A DNA stretch of 64,000 nt from Vibrio tapetis subsp. quintayensis (GCF_030409945.1 NZ_JAUFQV010000007.1:176023-240022), one strand, 5' to 3'. Shown: positions 18,465 to 27,479, numbered from the stretch's first letter. Notes: generated by a model not told the origin, from the sequence alone. A program made the numbers and translations.

Positions 18465-18842
18465 TTATTTCTTCGCCTGTTGCGCCAAATTATCATTTTT
18501 GCTGTAGACCAGTTTAATAACCTCGGCACCGTTTTTTCGCTTGATGGGCGGTCTGCTTTTTTTGCTTTCAGCCAATCGGTTAACGTTGGTGTTTTTGTTA
18601 ACATTCGCAGCTGTCGAAATGGCAGCGTTAGAGGAAACCAAGTGCAAACGTGTAGGTTGTTTCGTTTCGATGTCGCCCACGTCATTCAATTTAATTCCAG
18701 ATAAAAGCTGGTTTTCAGAGTACAAATCCGGCTCGATTTCTTGCTGGCCTGCACGATGGTTCGTGCGTTTAACAAGCCACACTAAACCCCAAACAATAAT
18801 CGCTAAGACTACCCCAATCACACCATAAATAATTGGCTCCAT
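18465..18842 (-). CDS. Small single-span membrane protein
   Basis: 125 residues with an N-terminal membrane helix (IIYGVIGVVLAIIVWGLVWL, 4-23) followed by a basic, low-complexity cytoplasmic tail that contains the N/V-rich stretch AANVNKNTNVN and a lysine-rich end. The start follows GAGGCGAGTA at a suitable distance. No family recognised. Its build (anchor plus disordered basic tail) parallels the gene downstream at 18057. Confidence 0.55.
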   Translation of the reverse strand: MEPIIYGVIGVVLAIIVWGLVWLVKRTNHRAGQQEIEPDLYSENQLLSGIKLNDVGDIETKQPTRLHLVSSNAAISTAANVNKNTNVNRLAESKKSRPPIKRKNGAEVIKLVYSKNDNLAQQAKK

Positions 18843-19094
18843 TACTCGCCTCTCTACCCATGCCTTTCTCTAATCATAGGCAAGAATCGGCATCTGCACA
18901 CTTTGATGACAGTGCAATTGATAAATTTGATTATTGGTTTCGTCTTCGATGGCTCACTAAGTTGAACGATTGTAGCGGCATAACAGAAATAAAAAATAAC
19001 CACACTGATAGCAAGTAAATTGATTTAGATCATTTTTAATCCCGCTTTTTCTGGTTAGTGTGAATGTGAACATACTGTAAAGGGAGAGCCAGAT

Positions 19095-19280
19095 ATGTTA
19101 AAACAAGATCCTCGTTGCTACACAGACGTTTGTGTTAATGGTCGTTGGTTTCACTATGACCACTGCGGTACAAAGGCTTATATGTTAAAGGGTGGCGCAT
19201 CACCGGAGATTGACTTAGGTAGGGAACCAACGTCAGAAACTGACTTGATTGATATGTTACAAAGCCTTAACGAAAAATAG
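19095..19280 (+). CDS. Small acidic soluble protein
   Basis: 61 residues preceded by AAAGGGAGAGCCAGAT, an excellent ribosome binding site. Composition is typical of a folded small protein with four aromatic residues and two cysteines near the N-terminus (CYTDVCVNGRWFHYDHCG). I do not recognise a family. It is a single-gene unit with its own terminator (19319-19342). The good translation signal and terminator argue that it is a real gene. Confidence 0.6.
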   Translation: MLKQDPRCYTDVCVNGRWFHYDHCGTKAYMLKGGASPEIDLGREPTSETDLIDMLQSLNEK

Positions 19281-19318
19281 GTAGTCGTTGGTTTTACTTC
19301 TGTAACGTAGCAATAAAC

Positions 19319-19342
19319 AAAAGGCGCTTAATTGCGCCTTTT
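19319..19342 (+). terminator. Rho-independent terminator
   Basis: AAAAGGCGC (19319-19327), loop TTAATT, GCGCCTTTT (19334-19342) followed by T. The A-tract before the stem allows it to work in both directions between the convergent genes at 19095 and 19370. Confidence 0.85.
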
Positions 19343-19369
19343 TGGTGTTTGTCGTGATCGAATATGCGG

Positions 19370-19588
19370 CTACTGCTGATTAAACCACGCCGAGAACTCT
19401 TCAAAATCGATACTGCTATTGCCATCCAAATCAATTTCTTTAAATCCCAACTTCCAAGAGTCGCCCTGCCCGAGTGAATCTAACGCTTGTAGCAGCGCTT
19501 TAAACTCGCTGAGCTCTATTTTACCGTCTTGGTCTTTATCAAAATAATCGAAGTTCTCTTGCAGTTCTTGGGTTGAAATAACGGTCAT
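19370..19588 (-). CDS. EF-hand calcium-binding protein
   Basis: 72 residues with two canonical EF-hand loops: DKDQDGKIELSE (residues about 17-28) and DLDGNSSIDFEE (about 53-64). Both supply oxygen ligands at positions 1, 3, 5 and the invariant Glu at 12. It has no signal peptide, so it should be a cytoplasmic calcium sensor or buffer, similar to calmodulin-like proteins that occur in vibrios. The ribosome binding site AGAGGGAAACATC is good. Targets are unknown. Confidence 0.85.
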   Translation of the reverse strand: MTVISTQELQENFDYFDKDQDGKIELSEFKALLQALDSLGQGDSWKLGFKEIDLDGNSSIDFEEFSAWFNQQ

Positions 19589-19791
19589 GATGTTTCCCTC
19601 TTTTTTACTTATGAAATCGGTGTTGTCAAAAAATGGAACAACAAGATCTACACACCTATCACTTATGCCTTACTAGGATACTACGCCCTATTTATTGTTA
19701 TGGGGATGATTTGATTACTTTTCTAGTTCTTTATGCGGTCATTCTCTGAGTTACCGTCTTAATCTCATTGTGTAAAATTCACTCGATATTT

Positions 19792-19836
19792 TTGTAAAAT
19801 TTACACTGTATAATTTTTATTGTGAAATCTTGGTTA
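19792..19836 (+). promoter_or_regulatory. 45-bp element shared with the malate synthase promoter
   Basis: This stretch matches the reverse complement of 37197-37241 at 39 of 45 positions, beginning TTGTAAAATT. It contains a TATAAT (19809-19814) and lies 105 bp before the downstream gene; the malate synthase copy lies about 114 bp before its annotated frame. A related half-site (TGTAAAATTCAC) occurs just upstream at 19771-19782. The DUF3612 regulator is the likely binding protein. Confidence 0.7.
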
Positions 19837-19941
19837 AAAGTTGGTTAATCTAAAAATGTACAGAGTCACTAGCGCAAACAAACAGCGAAAAGTCATTCTG
19901 TTCTATCAATACTGATAAATACCATTACCGAGGACACCACT

Positions 19942-20493
19942 ATGACGATGTCAACAGCTACGAATAACCAAAACCTACAAACCGAGCCTATGTTTGATGC
20001 GAACGCTGTCCTCAATGCTGAAAATGTGAAAGCACAAAGAGCGACAGAAAAACAACAACGAGCTAAAGAGATCCTAGACTCTGCATTTCCATTAGATGAA
20101 GGCTCTCACCAGGACGTAACCAATTACATGGTTTACTACTGTAACCTTGTTGCATGTTTCGCTGATGGCCGTTTAACCAGCCTTAAAAATCCAAGCCAAT
20201 TTGTAGCACTTGCTGGGCACAAATTGGAACCTGATTCTATCTTGCTTAAAGATGATCAAGGCAGCCACTTAGAAATCCGTTTGGGTGCTCGCCAAGGGCT
20301 AAAAACATTAGCAGAAATCACAGACGTACAACTTGAATCTAGAACGTCTCTTTGCACGCAAAGCCAATCTAGCCACCGATACTGGATTAGCCTAATGGAG
20401 AGCGGCGCTAAAGGTGACCCTATTGCTCACAGTGTTGAGAAAGAGTTCACCAGTAAAAGCGGCGATGAGTACACGCTAAACCGTTACTGTTAG
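19942..20493 (+). CDS. Stand-alone malate synthase G domain homologue
   Basis: 183 residues that align with about residues 175-337 of the malate synthase G encoded at 34896-37064: AFPLDEGSHQDVTNYMVYY against [29 protein letters not shown] against [16 protein letters not shown] against RNWLGL, and the end GDEYTL against GEDYTL. The catalytic-domain segment IMDFEDS is replaced by SLCTQSQSS, and the barrel carrying the acetyl-CoA and Mg2+ residues is absent, so it cannot be an enzyme. It has its own promoter element shared with malate synthase and a strong terminator. A regulatory, decoy or ligand-binding role is possible; function unknown. Confidence 0.8.
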   Translation: MTMSTATNNQNLQTEPMFDANAVLNAENVKAQRATEKQQRAKEILDSAFPLDEGSHQDVTNYMVYYCNLVACFADGRLTSLKNPSQFVALAGHKLEPDSILLKDDQGSHLEIRLGARQGLKTLAEITDVQLESRTSLCTQSQSSHRYWISLMESGAKGDPIAHSVEKEFTSKSGDEYTLNRYC

Positions 20494-20563
20494 GAGAATA
20501 AGGCGCTGGGCTAAAGGCGTAAGGAAAAGATCAAAAGAAAAGCCTAAGCAGTATTCCTTTATA

Positions 20564-20592
20564 AAAAATGAGCTCTTGATGAGCTCATTTTT
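20564..20592 (+). terminator. Rho-independent terminator, bidirectional
   Basis: AAAAATGAGCTC (20564-20575), loop TTGAT, GAGCTCATTTTT (20581-20592). It lies between the malate-synthase-domain gene and the convergent beta-mannosidase gene. Confidence 0.88.
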
Positions 20593-20615
20593 GTGTTTCT
20601 AGTTACCACACTTTG

Positions 20616-23015
20616 CTAATAGCTGCTGACTAAGTCGTAAATTCGCAGTGACTCTTTTAGGCTTTGTTCGTCATCACCTATGTACTGGATCTCTTTTGGT
20701 TCGTTGGCTAACAAGGTGAAAGATGAATCAGAGAATCTCCCTTTACCATCATGTTCTAGGTGTACAAAAAATGCCGGTTTGTTACTGGTTAACGTCACCG
20801 TTTTGTTTTCAACTCGGCACTCTATTTGCGCTTTCTCCATTGGCAGAACCTTAGGTACATCAGCAAACCAGCTCGATTCGATGTCACCGTCATTAAAACT
20901 AATGTGCAAAAAGCCGATATTGGCACTGAGGTCTTTTTTAGCCAGCTCCCAAATGGGTTGGTTACCATCGGCGGCGATGGTGGTGTTCACCGTCCACTCT
21001 TTCAGCACCTCTCCTTGCCAGGTTATCCAACTTATTTTGCCTTCTAACTTTTCTGTGTGTCTGGCATCGTTAAGCGCGCTTAGGGTGATGTTGTTGCCTT
21101 TATCTACGTAGGTGACGTATAACGGCGCAAAAAATCGTTTCGCATGGTATTGCAGTTGCTTCCAACGGCCGCTGTATTCTATGCTCGACCAAGAGCTTAC
21201 AGGCCAGTTATCGTTTAGTTGCCAAAACAACATCCCTCGACACACCGGCTTGATGGCGCGCCAATGATCACACGCGGTTTTGATTGCCATGGCTTGTTGA
21301 ACTTGGCTCAGGTAAAGCATGTTTTCAAAACCCGTTGGGAAGCGGAAGTATCGGGTAAAGTTTTCCGCGATAATGCTATTACCACGAGGGTTTTTCTGAT
21401 GGTTCTCAAAGGTTGGCGAGGTAATGTTCCAGTCGCTCTCTGGCACAAATTGCTTTACCTCCGCCAGTGATGGCCAAGATTGATAACCAAACTCACTGCA
21501 AAAACGTGGGTTCACTTTTTGATACGCATCGAAAGATTTTCCAGAATGCCACACATCCCAAAAATGCATGTCGCCTCTGGTGTCGTCGTGCCATGCGTCG
21601 CCGTAATCTAACTCTCCATTACAAGGAGAGCTTGGCCAAAAGCGTCGGCTGTTGTCTTCTTCAAAAATGACTTTTTCTAAATGACGACTTAAGCGGTCGT
21701 AGTTAACGGTGAATTTTTCTCGTTGGTGTTTAGATTCATCGTACCAACCTATGGCTCCGATCACTTCGTTGTCGCCGCACCACAAAGCAATACAGGCATG
21801 ATGCTTAAGACGGTTAATTTGGTAGCGCAACTCGCTTTCTACATCCGCTAAAAAGACGTCGGTCGACGGGTATAAAGAGCAGGCAAACATCATATCTTGC
21901 CAAACCAGTAGCCCAAGCTGGTCGCACTGCTCATAAAATACGTCGCTTTCGTATTGCCCACCGCCCCACACGCGGATCATATTCATGTTCGCATCAACGG
22001 CATCTTGCAGTAATACTTCGTAACGGTCTGCAGATTCTCGTTGGGGCAAAGCATCCATAGGGATCCAATTCGCCCCCTTGGCAGTAATAGGCCATCCATT
22101 CACTTTAATGGTCATGGCGCTGCCGATGTGGTCGTTGTCTGTGACGACTTCTAGCTCCCGCAGGCCGATTTTTTTCTCTATTACTTGGCCATCTAGCTCT
22201 ATCAACAGATCGTATAGTGGTTGTTCGCCATAGCCAACAGGCCACCAACGGTTAGGGTTGTTGATAATGAATTCAACGCGGGTACTCTGACAGTTAAGGT
22301 CGGTTCTAACGCAGTGAGATTGCTCGCCAAGCGTCACTTGTAAGTCACTGCTGTGGCCGTCATCGTGGAATACGTCGACAGAAACGGCCACCAAGTCATC
22401 TGATAACCACTTTTGCTGGCAATCCATTCCGTGTAAGCGAATGTGATTGACTACGTCTGTTTTTATTTTGTCGTAAATGCCACTGACCATTAAACAAATG
22501 CCCCAATCCCAACCGGCATGGCACTGCGCTTTACGGAGCGTGTTCATATGAGGGACTTTGTTGTTGCCCTCTGAATATGGGATAGGAAATGGCAATTGAC
22601 TTGCGCGTGTCGCGGCTTCTTCGTCTGCCCTTGCAAACTCGAATTGCAATACATTGCTACCCAACTTCAAGTGAGGGCGAATATCGACCTTATATTGCTT
22701 GAACATGTTGCTGCATTGCAAAACGTCAACACCGTTCACCTTAAACACGGCTAAGGTATCTACTCGTGACAGGCTAATGTCAATGGCGGTCAGTGCCAAG
22801 TCTTGTTCAACCACATTAATAGTACGAGACAATAGCCAGCGAGACTCACCAACCCATTGGACTTCTTGTTCTAGGCAGCCGTAGTATGGGTCTGGTATGA
22901 CTCCAGCTTTAATAAGCGCACTGTGGTTGTCCCCCGGAATAAGGCATGGAACCGAAATTTGAGGGTGTTCAGGTGAAGAGAGTAACCAGTTTCCATTTAG
23001 ATCAAACACAGACAT
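20616..23015 (-). CDS. Beta-mannosidase, GH2
   Basis: Cytoplasmic exo-glycosidase that releases mannose from beta-manno-oligosaccharides. The 799 residues show the GH2 layout: N-terminal jelly roll (FDLNGNWLLSS, then VPCLIPGDNHSALIKAGVIPDPY, typical of beta-mannosidases), immunoglobulin-like domain, TIM barrel with acid/base in WCGDNEVIGA, and nucleophile in FCSEFGYQSWPS, then C-terminal beta domains. No signal peptide. It is a single-gene unit with no mannan transport genes next to it, so its natural substrate is uncertain. An in-frame start on ATG 23015 has good family agreement (MSVFDLNGNW). Confidence 0.9.
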   Translation of the reverse strand: MSVFDLNGNWLLSSPEHPQISVPCLIPGDNHSALIKAGVIPDPYYGCLEQEVQWVGESRWLLSRTINVVEQDLALTAIDISLSRVDTLAVFKVNGVDVLQCSNMFKQYKVDIRPHLKLGSNVLQFEFARADEEAATRASQLPFPIPYSEGNNKVPHMNTLRKAQCHAGWDWGICLMVSGIYDKIKTDVVNHIRLHGMDCQQKWLSDDLVAVSVDVFHDDGHSSDLQVTLGEQSHCVRTDLNCQSTRVEFIINNPNRWWPVGYGEQPLYDLLIELDGQVIEKKIGLRELEVVTDNDHIGSAMTIKVNGWPITAKGANWIPMDALPQRESADRYEVLLQDAVDANMNMIRVWGGGQYESDVFYEQCDQLGLLVWQDMMFACSLYPSTDVFLADVESELRYQINRLKHHACIALWCGDNEVIGAIGWYDESKHQREKFTVNYDRLSRHLEKVIFEEDNSRRFWPSSPCNGELDYGDAWHDDTRGDMHFWDVWHSGKSFDAYQKVNPRFCSEFGYQSWPSLAEVKQFVPESDWNITSPTFENHQKNPRGNSIIAENFTRYFRFPTGFENMLYLSQVQQAMAIKTACDHWRAIKPVCRGMLFWQLNDNWPVSSWSSIEYSGRWKQLQYHAKRFFAPLYVTYVDKGNNITLSALNDARHTEKLEGKISWITWQGEVLKEWTVNTTIAADGNQPIWELAKKDLSANIGFLHISFNDGDIESSWFADVPKVLPMEKAQIECRVENKTVTLTSNKPAFFVHLEHDGKGRFSDSSFTLLANEPKEIQYIGDDEQSLKESLRIYDLVSSY

Positions 23016-23240
23016 ATTGAACCTCGCACAGAGACATAAACCGTAAAATGCGCTTGAGTAGCCAAGGTAGGATGAGTTAGCTACTCGGATTCCATTATCT
23101 TAATGTAATTTATTGCATATAAATACCGAACGCTATAAAACTTGTGAATACTTTCAATTTATGCGTGAATTTGACCGAAAACTGACGTTACAAAACGAAT
23201 CAATTGCCCGTGCTACATCATTGTAATCAATAGCTTTGTT

Positions 23241-24041
23241 TTACTTCTCCCCCGGTGTTTGTTGCTGTTTTTCTTTCTCAATAGCTTGGGCTTCTTTGGC
23301 AATCAACAGCACTTTTAGTTCGGATATGTCTTCTTTTAAATCGCTCACGTCTCGTCTTAAGTTGGCAATGATGTGCTTGCCTTGATCGTCCGCATCATCG
23401 TCAACAAACCATGACGCAACAAAGCCCGTGAAGGTACCAAAAAGCCCCACACCGGTGGTCATCAACATCGCGGCGACCACACGCCCCTCAATCGTTACTG
23501 GGTAGAAATCGCCGTATCCAACCGTGGTGATCGTGACAAATGCCCACCAAAATGCATCAGCTGCGTTATCAATATTTCCGCCCTCGACATCGGTTTCAAA
23601 AATCAAAATAGCAATCGCACCAATGGTGAGAACTAAGATAGAAACAAAAACCACGAACGAGAACGAGCTCTTCACTTTATTCCGCATATAGACCGAAACA
23701 AGGTGACGAGTTGAGCGGATCACCCTTAACAGGCGAATAACACGCACGATGCGCCCAATCTGAGAATAGGAAGCCATGGGTATAGAAGATAAGAGATCGA
23801 TCCAACCCCAGGTTTTAAAGTAATGCCACTTATTCGATGCGTGCTTTAATTGGACCAAAAAGTCGATGAAGAAAAAGAGGCAAATGAAGCCGTCGGTCCA
23901 TTGTAGGATTTGTTTAACGTCGTCAGGCAACGACAACGTCATTTGAGCAGTGAGAGAAATCAGTACAAATACCGATAATAAAAGGATGAAGAGCTGAAAT
24001 GGGCCTAACTGTTCTTCTTTGTTTACTCGCGTACTGCTCAT
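23241..24041 (-). CDS. Voltage-gated-type potassium channel
   Basis: Inner-membrane six-helix ion channel. S1-S3 occupy about residues 15-90, an arginine-rich S4 is visible as RIVRVIRLLRVIRSTR, and S5-pore-S6 contains the selectivity filter TVGYGD. A C-terminal coiled coil (DVSDLKEDISELKVLLIAKE) probably helps tetramer assembly. The ATG at 24041 has GAGGGATCG just upstream and is chosen over the ATG at 24059. Length (about 266) matches bacterial Kv-like channels of the KvAP/Kch type. It stands alone; a role in membrane potential or osmotic response is inferred. Confidence 0.9.
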   Translation of the reverse strand: MSSTRVNKEEQLGPFQLFILLLSVFVLISLTAQMTLSLPDDVKQILQWTDGFICLFFFIDFLVQLKHASNKWHYFKTWGWIDLLSSIPMASYSQIGRIVRVIRLLRVIRSTRHLVSVYMRNKVKSSFSFVVFVSILVLTIGAIAILIFETDVEGGNIDNAADAFWWAFVTITTVGYGDFYPVTIEGRVVAAMLMTTGVGLFGTFTGFVASWFVDDDADDQGKHIIANLRRDVSDLKEDISELKVLLIAKEAQAIEKEKQQQTPGEK

Positions 24042-24175
24042 CGATCCCTCTATATGCATATAAATCTAAACGGTTTGATCTTACGTTGATGGGTGTCGAA
24101 GTCAATTCGGGCATTCACATTGAGTTAGAGCGAGCTTGGGATTAAGAAATTTCGAAATCAACCTTGGCTAGTGGC

Positions 24176-25321
24176 TTACTTCCACTTAGCACTGGCCCAC
24201 AATTGCTGCTGCTCTGGTGTTAAGAAGCTCCAAGCAACAAAACGCGTGATTTTTTGACCGTGCTTCATTTCGACCACTTGAATGTTAGTCACGCCAACCT
24301 TGTCCAACGCACGCGTTAACTGACGAACGTTTTCTTTTTTTGATATTAGCGTTGTAAACCACAAGCACTGATTTTTAAAATCGGCACTTTCGAACGCCAT
24401 ATTGCGAATAAACGTTTCTTCCCCACCTTTGCACCACAACTCGGCGTTTTGCCCGCCAAAATTCAGTGCCGACTGTTTTTTAGGTTCAGGTTTCTGGCCT
24501 CTTTTCTCGCGGTTTATCGCCAGGTTTTGCAGTTTTCGCTGCGAGCCTTTATTCGCTTCCTCTTGAGATGCATGGAACGGCGGGTTACACATGGTGAAGT
24601 CGTAAAACTCGCCATCTTTAATGATGTTAGCAAAGAAATTCTTATTGTTCTCTTGCAGTCTGAATTGCAGCTTTTGGGCTAAGTGAGCGTTATTTTGAGC
24701 AATGTTTTTCGCATTCTCTACCGAGATAGGATCAATATCGCTACCCACCATGCCCCACTTATAACAGCTTGATGCTACGATGGGATAAATCGCGTTCGCC
24801 CCTGCGCCAATGTCTAAGCCGGTTACTTTCACACCAACAGGCAATTTGCCCTTGTTGCATTGCGCCAGTAGGTCGCCAATATGGTGAATGTAATCAACGC
24901 GACCAGGGATCGGTGGGCACAAGTAACCCGTTGGGATATCCCACTGCTTCACACCATAGTGTAGAGCCAGCAGAGCCTTGTTGAGCATTTTTACTGATTC
25001 ATCATCCGAGAAATTGATCGATGTATCGCCATGTGGGTTGGCAAATGTAAACGGAGCGAGTTCAGGCAAAGCTTCAACCAGTTTCGCGAAGTCGTATCGC
25101 CCAATGTGGTCATTCCGAGCATGTAACTCGGTCATGGTTAGGGTTTTTACGTGCAGGCCAAGGCTTAATGATTCGTTATCCGCCGTATTTGCGGGCGCTT
25201 TTCCCTTACTTAGGTTTTTGCGTTTAGCGGTTTGATTTTTACTCGCAGCAGTTCCCTTATTCACAGGACGCTTTGAAGAGGTATGATTGGTCGAAGCTTT
25301 TTTAGGCGCAGATTTAGGCAT
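24176..25321 (-). CDS. rlmF: 23S rRNA (adenine-1618-N6)-methyltransferase
   Basis: Methylates A1618 of 23S rRNA. The first 50 residues are a lysine/serine-rich RNA-binding tail (MPKSAPKKASTNHTSSKRPV). The Rossmann fold follows, with motif I TGLDIGAGANAIYP and the N6-adenine motif NPPF inside DFTMCNPPFHASQEEA, the exact RlmF (YbiN) pattern. The ATG at 25321 is preferred to 25351, which would add ten residues with no ribosome binding site. Length about 381 residues. Stand-alone housekeeping gene. Confidence 0.92.
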   Translation of the reverse strand: MPKSAPKKASTNHTSSKRPVNKGTAASKNQTAKRKNLSKGKAPANTADNESLSLGLHVKTLTMTELHARNDHIGRYDFAKLVEALPELAPFTFANPHGDTSINFSDDESVKMLNKALLALHYGVKQWDIPTGYLCPPIPGRVDYIHHIGDLLAQCNKGKLPVGVKVTGLDIGAGANAIYPIVASSCYKWGMVGSDIDPISVENAKNIAQNNAHLAQKLQFRLQENNKNFFANIIKDGEFYDFTMCNPPFHASQEEANKGSQRKLQNLAINREKRGQKPEPKKQSALNFGGQNAELWCKGGEETFIRNMAFESADFKNQCLWFTTLISKKENVRQLTRALDKVGVTNIQVVEMKHGQKITRFVAWSFLTPEQQQLWASAKWK

Positions 25322-25446
25322 AATAACGAATTTCAGTAGAAAACGAGACAATTTACCTCACATTGAACAACGTATGTCGACAACATAAAGGAAATACAAA
25401 GAGCGCGCTATTGTACTGGGTATCAAAGATAAAGCTACGAAAGTGG

Positions 25447-26301
25447 CTAAGTTTTCACGTTCATTTTCGTGCTTTGATCTTGCTCGGCGTACTCTGAGGC
25501 AATTATCGCCAATTGTTGTTCCACCAGCAAGAATGCTTCGATGACTTCACTGTCAAAATAATTGCCCGCAGAAGACAACAAGACTTCGACTGCTTTATCG
25601 TGAGACAACTTAACAGGCTGTCTCTTAGATGAAATCAACACGTCGTAAACTTCAGCGACCACCATTAAGCGTGAGTTCAATGGGATCTGATCTCCCACTA
25701 CAGATGACAGATGTCTGTTGCTGCCGACATTCTCCGCTAAAAGCTTTACGTATTTCTGAATTCTGACTCGACGTTTTTGTTGGCTACTGCTGTATTGAGC
25801 GTCGGCCAGAGAGGCCATTGCGGTCATTATCGCTTGTTGCAGAATATCTTGTTCGCGAGTGCGCTCACGGATACGCAATTCTAGCTCGTCTTTTTGCTGC
25901 TCTAGACGCTCCATGGTCGTTTTTAACTTCAGGTGTGTGCTTACTCGGGCAAGTAAGATGGGCGGGCTAAGCGGTTTTTGAATGTAATCCACCGCCCCCA
26001 CATCAAAGCCTCGCTGTTCGTCTTCTATTTGAGAGCGGGCGGTTAAAAACACCACAGGGATACCGGCTGTTATTGGATTATTTTTCAGCCTTAAACACAC
26101 ATCGTATCCATCCATCATGGGCATCACAACATCGAGCAAAACTAAATCGGGCATAAACCGTTCGCACAACTCTATGGCTTGCAAGCCACTGACTGCAGCT
26201 AACACTCGGTAGTCGTCTTTTAGAATTTGCGTAAGCAGCGTACGATTGTCTGCAGTGTCGTCCACAACCAAAACGGTTTTCGATTTCTTAGCTTGAACCA
26301 T
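25447..26301 (-). CDS. Response regulator with a deleted HD-GYP domain
   Basis: The receiver domain (about residues 8-125) is intact: acidic VVDD, phosphoacceptor Asp57 in LLDVVMP and Lys109 in IQKPLSP. A coiled linker follows, then the first helix of an HD-GYP domain (MASLADAQYSS, YVKLLAENV) and then, directly, its last part (IPLNSRLMVVAEVYDVLIS, SHDKAVEVL, YFDSEVIEAFL). Everything between is missing, including HD, HHE and GYP motifs, so it cannot hydrolyse cyclic-di-GMP. It overlaps or abuts the HPt gene upstream and both form one phosphorelay unit. A start at GTG 26316 is possible. It may act as a phosphorylation-dependent binding protein. Confidence 0.85.
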   Translation of the reverse strand: MVQAKKSKTVLVVDDTADNRTLLTQILKDDYRVLAAVSGLQAIELCERFMPDLVLLDVVMPMMDGYDVCLRLKNNPITAGIPVVFLTARSQIEDEQRGFDVGAVDYIQKPLSPPILLARVSTHLKLKTTMERLEQQKDELELRIRERTREQDILQQAIMTAMASLADAQYSSSQQKRRVRIQKYVKLLAENVGSNRHLSSVVGDQIPLNSRLMVVAEVYDVLISSKRQPVKLSHDKAVEVLLSSAGNYFDSEVIEAFLLVEQQLAIIASEYAEQDQSTKMNVKT

Positions 26302-26308
26302 TGTCTGT

Positions 26309-27019
26309 TCACCCACGTTTAATTTGCTCTAATTCTGGCCATAATTGGCGTAAGATCTTACCCGCGACTTCGAAATCACATTGATGAATGCTTTTATAAC
26401 ACACCTCGAATTTCTGACCACCCAAGGCTTGGTCTAACTCGGTATAGTGGCGTTCTGCGTACTCAATGGCGGATGTATCGTAGTTATCGAGAAAATAAAG
26501 TAACTCGGTCAACACTTGCTTCACTTGGCCTGTGTGGTTATCGGATAGGCAATTGAAAGTGGAAACGGTGCAGGTGTTGTGTCTTCGTTGCGACAGTTTT
26601 GTTTGTGGCGTTTGTTCCGTTTGAATAACGGCGTGAAGTTGCTCGAAGAAGGTGCTTAAATCGCTGGTCAACTGTGCTAACTTTTCAATGACACGCTCAC
26701 CGTGAGGGTTGGCTTTTAATAAAGATTCTAATTCACGCGCTTTGTCTGAAATACCCATTGCCCCCAAATTTGCACTGGTGCCCTTTAACGTATGCAGGCA
26801 CATAATGGCGGACGGATAATCCTGTTGCAGCATAGCCGAGGTCATACGCACTTCAAAATCTACTTCACTTTCTATCCATTGACTCAACAGCTGATGGTAA
26901 ATGCTGTTATTTCCGCCAAACCTTGCCAATGCCTCAGAGACATTAAGCCCACTCACCGACTCGAGTGGCGAAACCTGTTCATCATTGCTGTGTGTTGCAT
27001 TTATTGAATGATCAATCAT
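26309..27019 (-). CDS. HPt-domain phosphotransfer protein
   Basis: 236 residues. The histidine phosphotransfer domain covers about 30-120; His76 in LHTLKGTSANLGA is the phosphorylation site. The following region (about 150-236), with LTELLYFLDNYDTSAIEYAE, is helical and resembles the second four-helix unit often seen behind HPt domains in hybrid kinases, but lacks a conserved histidine motif. No sensor kinase is adjacent, so the pair HPt plus response regulator must take phosphate from a kinase encoded elsewhere. It is the first gene of the pair and is divergent from the glutaredoxin gene. Confidence 0.85.
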   Translation of the reverse strand: MIDHSINATHSNDEQVSPLESVSGLNVSEALARFGGNNSIYHQLLSQWIESEVDFEVRMTSAMLQQDYPSAIMCLHTLKGTSANLGAMGISDKARELESLLKANPHGERVIEKLAQLTSDLSTFFEQLHAVIQTEQTPQTKLSQRRHNTCTVSTFNCLSDNHTGQVKQVLTELLYFLDNYDTSAIEYAERHYTELDQALGGQKFEVCYKSIHQCDFEVAGKILRQLWPELEQIKRG

Positions 27020-27249
27020 TTAGTATCTGCACCATTGCTTGCCAACATTGAACCCGACACTGGGCAACTGCACCCATATTCACCACTAGAGCCTACCTGT
27101 CTAAGCATAGCCAATGAGCGAAAATGTGCTCATATATCTCTGCAGTGTCATATTATTATTTGTTTTTTTATCAGCATAGACTACGCAAGGCTTTTTCCCT
27201 ATGCTACTTTAGGCTAGAATCTCGCGCTCAAAGCGAAAGAGAGATGATC

Positions 27250-27477
27250 ATGAAAAGAGTTGTTTTGTACATCAGCGATAAATGCCCACATTGTAAAGAT
27301 GCGCAGCGTTATCTTGATTCTAAGAAAATCGCCTACCGTTTAACCAATGCGAAAATGCAAAGAGGAAGAAAAGAACTGCAAGCTATGGGCGCTCGTTCTG
27401 TTCCTGTATTGAAGATTGGTGACCAAGTGATGGTTGGTTGGGATGTAAAAACCTTCGACCGCATGTACACCAGCTAG
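27250..27477 (+). CDS. Glutaredoxin-family thiol protein
   Basis: 76 residues from ATG 27250, chosen because GAGAG lies six bases upstream; longer frames starting at 27124 lack support. A redox-active CPHC motif follows strand 1 (VVLYISDKCPHCKDA), the cis-proline loop is ARSVPVLKIGDQ, and GWDVKTFDRMY ends the fold. It is cytoplasmic and acts in disulfide reduction or glutathione exchange. The stop is two bases from the end of the convergent LysR gene. Confidence 0.88.
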   Translation: MKRVVLYISDKCPHCKDAQRYLDSKKIAYRLTNAKMQRGRKELQAMGARSVPVLKIGDQVMVGWDVKTFDRMYTS

Positions 27478-27479
27478 TA

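Noticed and set aside
20680..21111. 143-codon plus-strand ORF opposite the beta-mannosidase
   Set aside because: Antisense shadow; the GH2 enzyme on the other strand is complete and well supported.
27124..27243. 40-residue N-terminal extension of the glutaredoxin
   Set aside because: No ribosome binding site upstream and the family starts at the strand before CPHC; start placed at 27250.
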